Source: Bog-473 sp963770645
Lineage (GTDB): Bacteria > Actinomycetota > Acidimicrobiia > Acidimicrobiales > RAAP-2
Assembly: GCA_963770645.1 (NCBI GenBank)
Contig: CAVYQL010000003.1
Coordinates: forward strand, 1,178,001-1,242,000
Direction: 5' to 3'
Length of the DNA: 64,000 bases
The position numbers and the translations under genes are program-made. The notes under the pieces were generated by a model. It was not told where the DNA came from. It did not search any database and worked only from the letters and a program-made list of their open reading frames with translations. The number at the start of each line of letters is the position of its first letter. Position 1 is the first letter of the stretch. Below, in pieces: positions 61,100-64,000 of the stretch.

Positions 61100-61507
61100 A
61101 TGGTCACTCCGGATCTGGACAACGACTCGGTTCAAGACTTTCCTCCACACCCGGATCGCCGGGGCCGTGGCATGCAAACGAGCGTCCCATCAACCCGAGT
61201 TTCAGTTTCTTGGACGATTGTCGCTATAGCTATCGTCGCGCTAATAATCGTGTTGGTTTTCATCTTGGAGAATCTGCACGCCACCGACGTCGCATTCTTT
61301 GGCGTTCATTGGCGGATCCCCCTTGGTCTTGATCTTTTGCTGGCCGCGCTCCTCGGCGCCACGGCAGTCTTTGTGATTGGAGCGGCGCGGACGCTCCAGT
61401 TGAGGCTGTTGACCCGTCGCACTATGCAAGCGCGTGATACTCAAGCGCATCCGCCGGGAAACGAGCCAAGGGAGGATCAGACTCCTTCCGTCAGCCCCCC
61501 GAGGTGA
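61100..61507 (+). CDS. LapA (DUF1049) domain membrane protein
   Basis: The protein of about 135 residues has a charged N terminus, one long hydrophobic helix (I-V-A-I-A-I-V-A-L-I-I-V-L-V-F-I-L-E-N), the short N-L-H-A-T-D-V-A-F-F-G-V-H-W-R-I-P loop and a second helix (L-D-L-L-L-A-A-L-L-G-A-T-A-V). This is the LapA/DUF1049 pattern, implicated in envelope or lipopolysaccharide assembly in Gram-negatives and of unknown role in actinobacteria. GTG 61094 is an alternative start. Confidence 0.8.
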   Translation: MVTPDLDNDSVQDFPPHPDRRGRGMQTSVPSTRVSVSWTIVAIAIVALIIVLVFILENLHATDVAFFGVHWRIPLGLDLLLAALLGATAVFVIGAARTLQLRLLTRRTMQARDTQAHPPGNEPREDQTPSVSPPR

Positions 61508-61535
61508 GGTTCGGGCGCTCCGCAGACACCGCCCA

Positions 61536-61691
61536 CTATGTGATGCTGCAGCTACCGGGTAGGCGCGACAGCTCCTCGATCGTTGGCGTTGTGATCATCG
61601 TGATCAACGTCAGCCTTGCTTGATCTGCGCCGACGTCCCGCAGAACCTCAAGAGCTAGGACGGACTTCTGCATCCGATCGGCGAGGACCAT
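61536..61691 (-). CDS. Possible small protein, 51 residues
   Basis: ATG 61691 follows GGAG by nine bases. The frame reads V-L-A-D-R-M-Q-K-S-V-L-A-L-E-V-L-R-D-V-G and then T-L-I-T-M-I-T-T-P-T-I-E-E-L, which looks like a helix followed by a second element and has balanced composition. The upstream frame is open for about 11 more residues. No family is recognised, and it could be a chance frame. Confidence 0.3.
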   Translation of the reverse strand: MVLADRMQKSVLALEVLRDVGADQARLTLITMITTPTIEELSRLPGSCSIT

Positions 61692-61744
61692 CACTCGCCG
61701 CTCCAACGTCGCCTCGAGGCTATCCGTAGCCTAGAATTCCTGGC

Positions 61745-62144
61745 GTGCGGTACCGGCGCTACTACGTGGACCCCAAGTCGGACGGCAGCGTGCGCGTCTT
61801 CTCGATAGGACCCTTCATTGCTGCGAGCATCGCTAATCTGGAAGAACGTCGTCGGGACGTTCATCGTCTTCGTGATCGGCGCGTGCCTCTTCAGCCCGTG
61901 GCCGGGGTGGTCCAACGCGACGACGTGGTGGGCTGTGTCGTGGGGCTTCGTGGGGGCCGGGTTGCACCTCTGGGCGAAGTACGTCACCTGGCGGCGTGAG
62001 AAGTGGAAGGCGTACCTCGCGACGCGGCCGCCCCCGCCCCGTGCCCCCGCCCCCGGTGGTCCCGGCCCGCTGCCCGCGCGGGGGTTTCGTCCCGTTTCCG
62101 CGGGGCCCCCTTGCCTTCTCCACCTGGGAGGGTGGGCGCTGAGG
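61745..62144 (+). pseudogene. Membrane protein gene, frame-broken and cut by IS481 element
   Basis: GTG 61745 reads R-Y-R-R-Y-Y-V-D-P-K-S-D-G-S-V-R-V-F-S. After a one-base shift near 61830 the product continues L-I-W-K-N-V-V-G-T-F-I-V-F-V-I-G and W-W-A-V-S-W-G-F-V-G-A-G-L-H-L-W-A-K-Y, giving two membrane helices, then a Pro-rich tail that runs into the IS. The joined reading is coherent, so the shift may be a sequencing error. The original 3' end is not visible. Confidence 0.55.
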
Positions 62145-63443
62145 TGTGTGGATTCAGGACATAGGCGACATCCCAGGTCGGGGGTGTGTCAAGACATAGG
62201 AGACACCTACCCCGTGGAGGTCTCCGATGGACTTGGGCCCGTTTCTGATCGAGACGCACCTGCGGACGGGTCGGCCGATTGCCGAACTGGCGAGAACCCA
62301 CGGCGTGCACCGCAGCTGGCTCTACAAGTTGCTCCGGCGCTACCGCCTCGAGGGCCCCTCTGGGCTCGAGGCACGCTCTCGGCGACCGCTCCGCTCGCCT
62401 TCACGCGTACGGGACCGCTACGAGGACGAGATCGTCACCTTGCGAAAGGAGCTCTTGGACCTCGGGGTCGACGCCGGAGCCGAGACGATCAGGTATCACC
62501 TCCAAAAGCGCCACGCCGAGGTCGTTCCTTCGGTGTCGAGCATCTGGCGGGTGCTCAAGGCCAGGGGCTTCGTCACACCCCAGCCCCAGAAGAGACCGAA
62601 GAGCTCTCTCAGGCGCTTTTGCGCTGACGTCCCCAACGAAACCTGGCAGGCCGATGTGACCCATGTCCGGGTCGCTGACGACGTGGTCTTCGAGGTGCTC
62701 AACGTCATCGACGACCATTCCAGGCTCTGTGTCGCCTCGCGTGCGTTTGTGATCACGAGATCCTCCGACGTGGTGCGCACGTTCTACAAATCCGCCGAAA
62801 CACTGGGCTTTCCCCAGTCATTCCTCACCGACAACGGCCTGATCTTTAGTTCTCACGCCCGGCACGGGTTCGCCGGTGCCTTCGAGATGGAGCTCGCCGG
62901 CTTGGGCATCCATTCGAAGCACTCGCGTCCCTATCATCCCCAGACCTGCGGAAAGGTCGAGCGCTTCCACCAGACGCTCAAGAAGTTCATCAACGAGCAG
63001 GACGCGATCGAGACAAAGAAGCAACTCCAGGTCCAGCTCGATCGCTTCGTCAGCTATTACAACGAGGTCCGACCGCATCGCGCCATCGGTCGCAAGACCC
63101 CGGCCGAGGTGTATGCGGCGAGGGAAAAGGCCAGGCCTTCCTCAGAACCGATCGACCTGAGCGGTGGGCGCAAGCTGCGCCACGACAAACTCGACGGCAA
63201 AGGGACAGTGACGCTGCGGATCAACGGCCAGATGCACCACATTCCCTGCGGCCGCCAGTTCGCGGGTCTCCGTGTGCGGGTCCTCGTCGAGGGTCTCGAC
63301 ATCTCGGTTATCGGTGTCGACGGCCAGCCCGTGCGGCACCTCACCTTGGACCCGACCAAGAACTACCAACCCCTTGGGCGGCTCTGACTCAGAGTGTCTA
63401 CGATGTCCCGCGACATCTGTCTCCGATGTCTCGCGACATCACA
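62145..63443 (+). mobile_element. IS481-family insertion sequence (about 1.3 kb)
   Basis: The element starts TGTG at 62145 and ends CACA at 63443. Each end carries two copies of a 14-bp motif (consensus RGACATMGKMGACA) in mirror orientation: 62157-62170 and 62192-62205 on the left, 63395-63408 and 63418-63431 on the right. These are probably transposase-binding sites. No clear target duplication is seen. It encodes one intact transposase. Confidence 0.75.
62227..63387 (+). CDS. IS481-family transposase
   Basis: The 386-residue protein has an N-terminal helix-turn-helix (P-I-A-E-L-A-R-T-H-G-V-H-R-S-W-L-Y-K-L-L), a DDE integrase core (W-Q-A-D-V-T-H-V with the first Asp near residue 141, L-T-D-N-G with the second near residue 200, G-K-V-E-R-F-H-Q with the Glu near residue 242) and a C-terminal beta domain. 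All catalytic residues are present, so it may be active. The start lies within the left repeat region. It is an unbroken ORF, unlike the IS3 copy at 52 kb. Confidence 0.9.
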   Translation: MDLGPFLIETHLRTGRPIAELARTHGVHRSWLYKLLRRYRLEGPSGLEARSRRPLRSPSRVRDRYEDEIVTLRKELLDLGVDAGAETIRYHLQKRHAEVVPSVSSIWRVLKARGFVTPQPQKRPKSSLRRFCADVPNETWQADVTHVRVADDVVFEVLNVIDDHSRLCVASRAFVITRSSDVVRTFYKSAETLGFPQSFLTDNGLIFSSHARHGFAGAFEMELAGLGIHSKHSRPYHPQTCGKVERFHQTLKKFINEQDAIETKKQLQVQLDRFVSYYNEVRPHRAIGRKTPAEVYAAREKARPSSEPIDLSGGRKLRHDKLDGKGTVTLRINGQMHHIPCGRQFAGLRVRVLVEGLDISVIGVDGQPVRHLTLDPTKNYQPLGRL

Positions 63444-64000
63444 GGGTGGTCATGAGGTGTCATAAGGCGAAACCGTTTGCTCAGGTAGACGGGCTGCCGG
63501 TGTCCCTTCCCCCGCCCAACGCCGTGATCCGAACCGGTCCAGGCGACCGGTAGACCCCACACTGGATGAGAATCCTCCAGCAGGCGCGCTACAACCAAGT
63601 CCCGTCGGGCTGCGCCTTTCCCCCGTGACGAATCATCCACCAACCAAGACACATCGGAAGGTCCCGTCCGGCGCAACACGGCGGACGTTCGCGCGGTCGC
63701 ACGGTCCGGCACAGCGGTCGCACAAATCCGCTGGTCAACTCGTAGCTTCTGGCCTACTATCCTGTTGGTGGCCATTCGACGGCAGGCCCCCGGAATCCTT
63801 GAGCTACGACGGCTCTCACTTAGTTCGATGGCACAACCCCGGTACCGAGGTAGAGGGGATGGAGAGGCGTCGCCTGGTCCCGCATTCCGCTGTCGGCAAC
63901 ACAATTCTGGACTCGTAGAACAGTAGGGAGCCAGCCGTGTTCCAGAGCCGAGCAGCGGACTCACCGTACGAACCACCTCAGCACTCCTTGCCACCATCTC
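63444..64000. other. Right-end stretch without assignable gene
   Basis: Open frames exist on both strands but are Arg/Ser-rich shadows with no recognisable motif or ribosome-binding site. Nothing is called up to the end of the window. Confidence 0.4.

Noticed and set aside
63398..63997. 199-residue minus-strand ORF at the right end
   Set aside because: It begins at the window edge, overlaps the IS481 right end and has no domain or codon bias in support.

Overview
The window looks like chromosomal DNA from a high-G+C actinobacterium. Supporting signs are strongly G/C-ending codons, many GTG starts, ATGA/GTGA stop-start overlaps, mycothiol-type maleylpyruvate isomerase folds, EttA, CydDC, TANNNT -10 boxes and one apparent leaderless gene. 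The secreted GYWLVASDGG-type and SCPT..FC-type repeat proteins, the S53 peptidase and the sphingosine-phosphate-lyase-like decarboxylase make an Acidimicrobiia-like soil organism my best guess; this is inference, because the window contains no rRNA or marker gene.

Layout. 1-7 kb: the end of a flavin amine oxidase, a dienelactone-hydrolase-like gene divergent from a thiolase-fold gene that runs into cydD-cydC. 7-15 kb: a TetR regulator, then a long leftward operon (aminotransferase, PhzF, Nudix, C4 zinc ribbon, histidine phosphatase, DUF2889), an endonuclease/phosphatase-fold protein and a SulP transporter. 15-23 kb: PLP decarboxylase plus isomerase-fold protein, repeat lipoprotein plus Lrp regulator, methyltransferase, low-complexity secreted protein, NRDE protein, EttA. 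23-27 kb: a giant secreted S53 peptidase with a beta-propeller inside its catalytic domain and a C-terminal repeat array. 27-35 kb: sulfatase, VOC protein, cation/proton antiporter, a DUF1214-sulfotransferase-SDR operon, SnoaL-like and HAD proteins. 35-37 kb: a divergent arsenic locus (arsR / arsI-like, aquaglyceroporin, arsC). 37-39.5 kb: a GGDEF-EAL protein.

From about 39.5 kb rightwards the window becomes accessory in character: small secreted proteins, longer gene-poor gaps, tRNA-like 3' remnants, decayed gene fragments, a nested IS3-family pair and an IS481-family copy. This half also holds the most interesting loci. One is a TetR-controlled operon whose operator closely resembles the classical tet operator. 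Another is a divergent pair of an FHA-LuxR regulator and a Ser/Thr kinase-NB-ARC-TPR protein. Others are a CHAP hydrolase followed by almost identical 135-bp repeats, two related epoxide hydrolases around a beta-carbonic anhydrase, and a run of small stress-type membrane proteins with a CsbD protein.

One caution runs through everything. At least nine single-base frame breaks, mostly at short homopolymers, interrupt otherwise well-conserved genes (DUF2889, Nudix, SulP, second epoxide hydrolase twice, IS3 orfB twice, a repeat-protein fragment, a membrane protein). Several of these are more likely sequencing or assembly indels than biology, and the affected entries say so.
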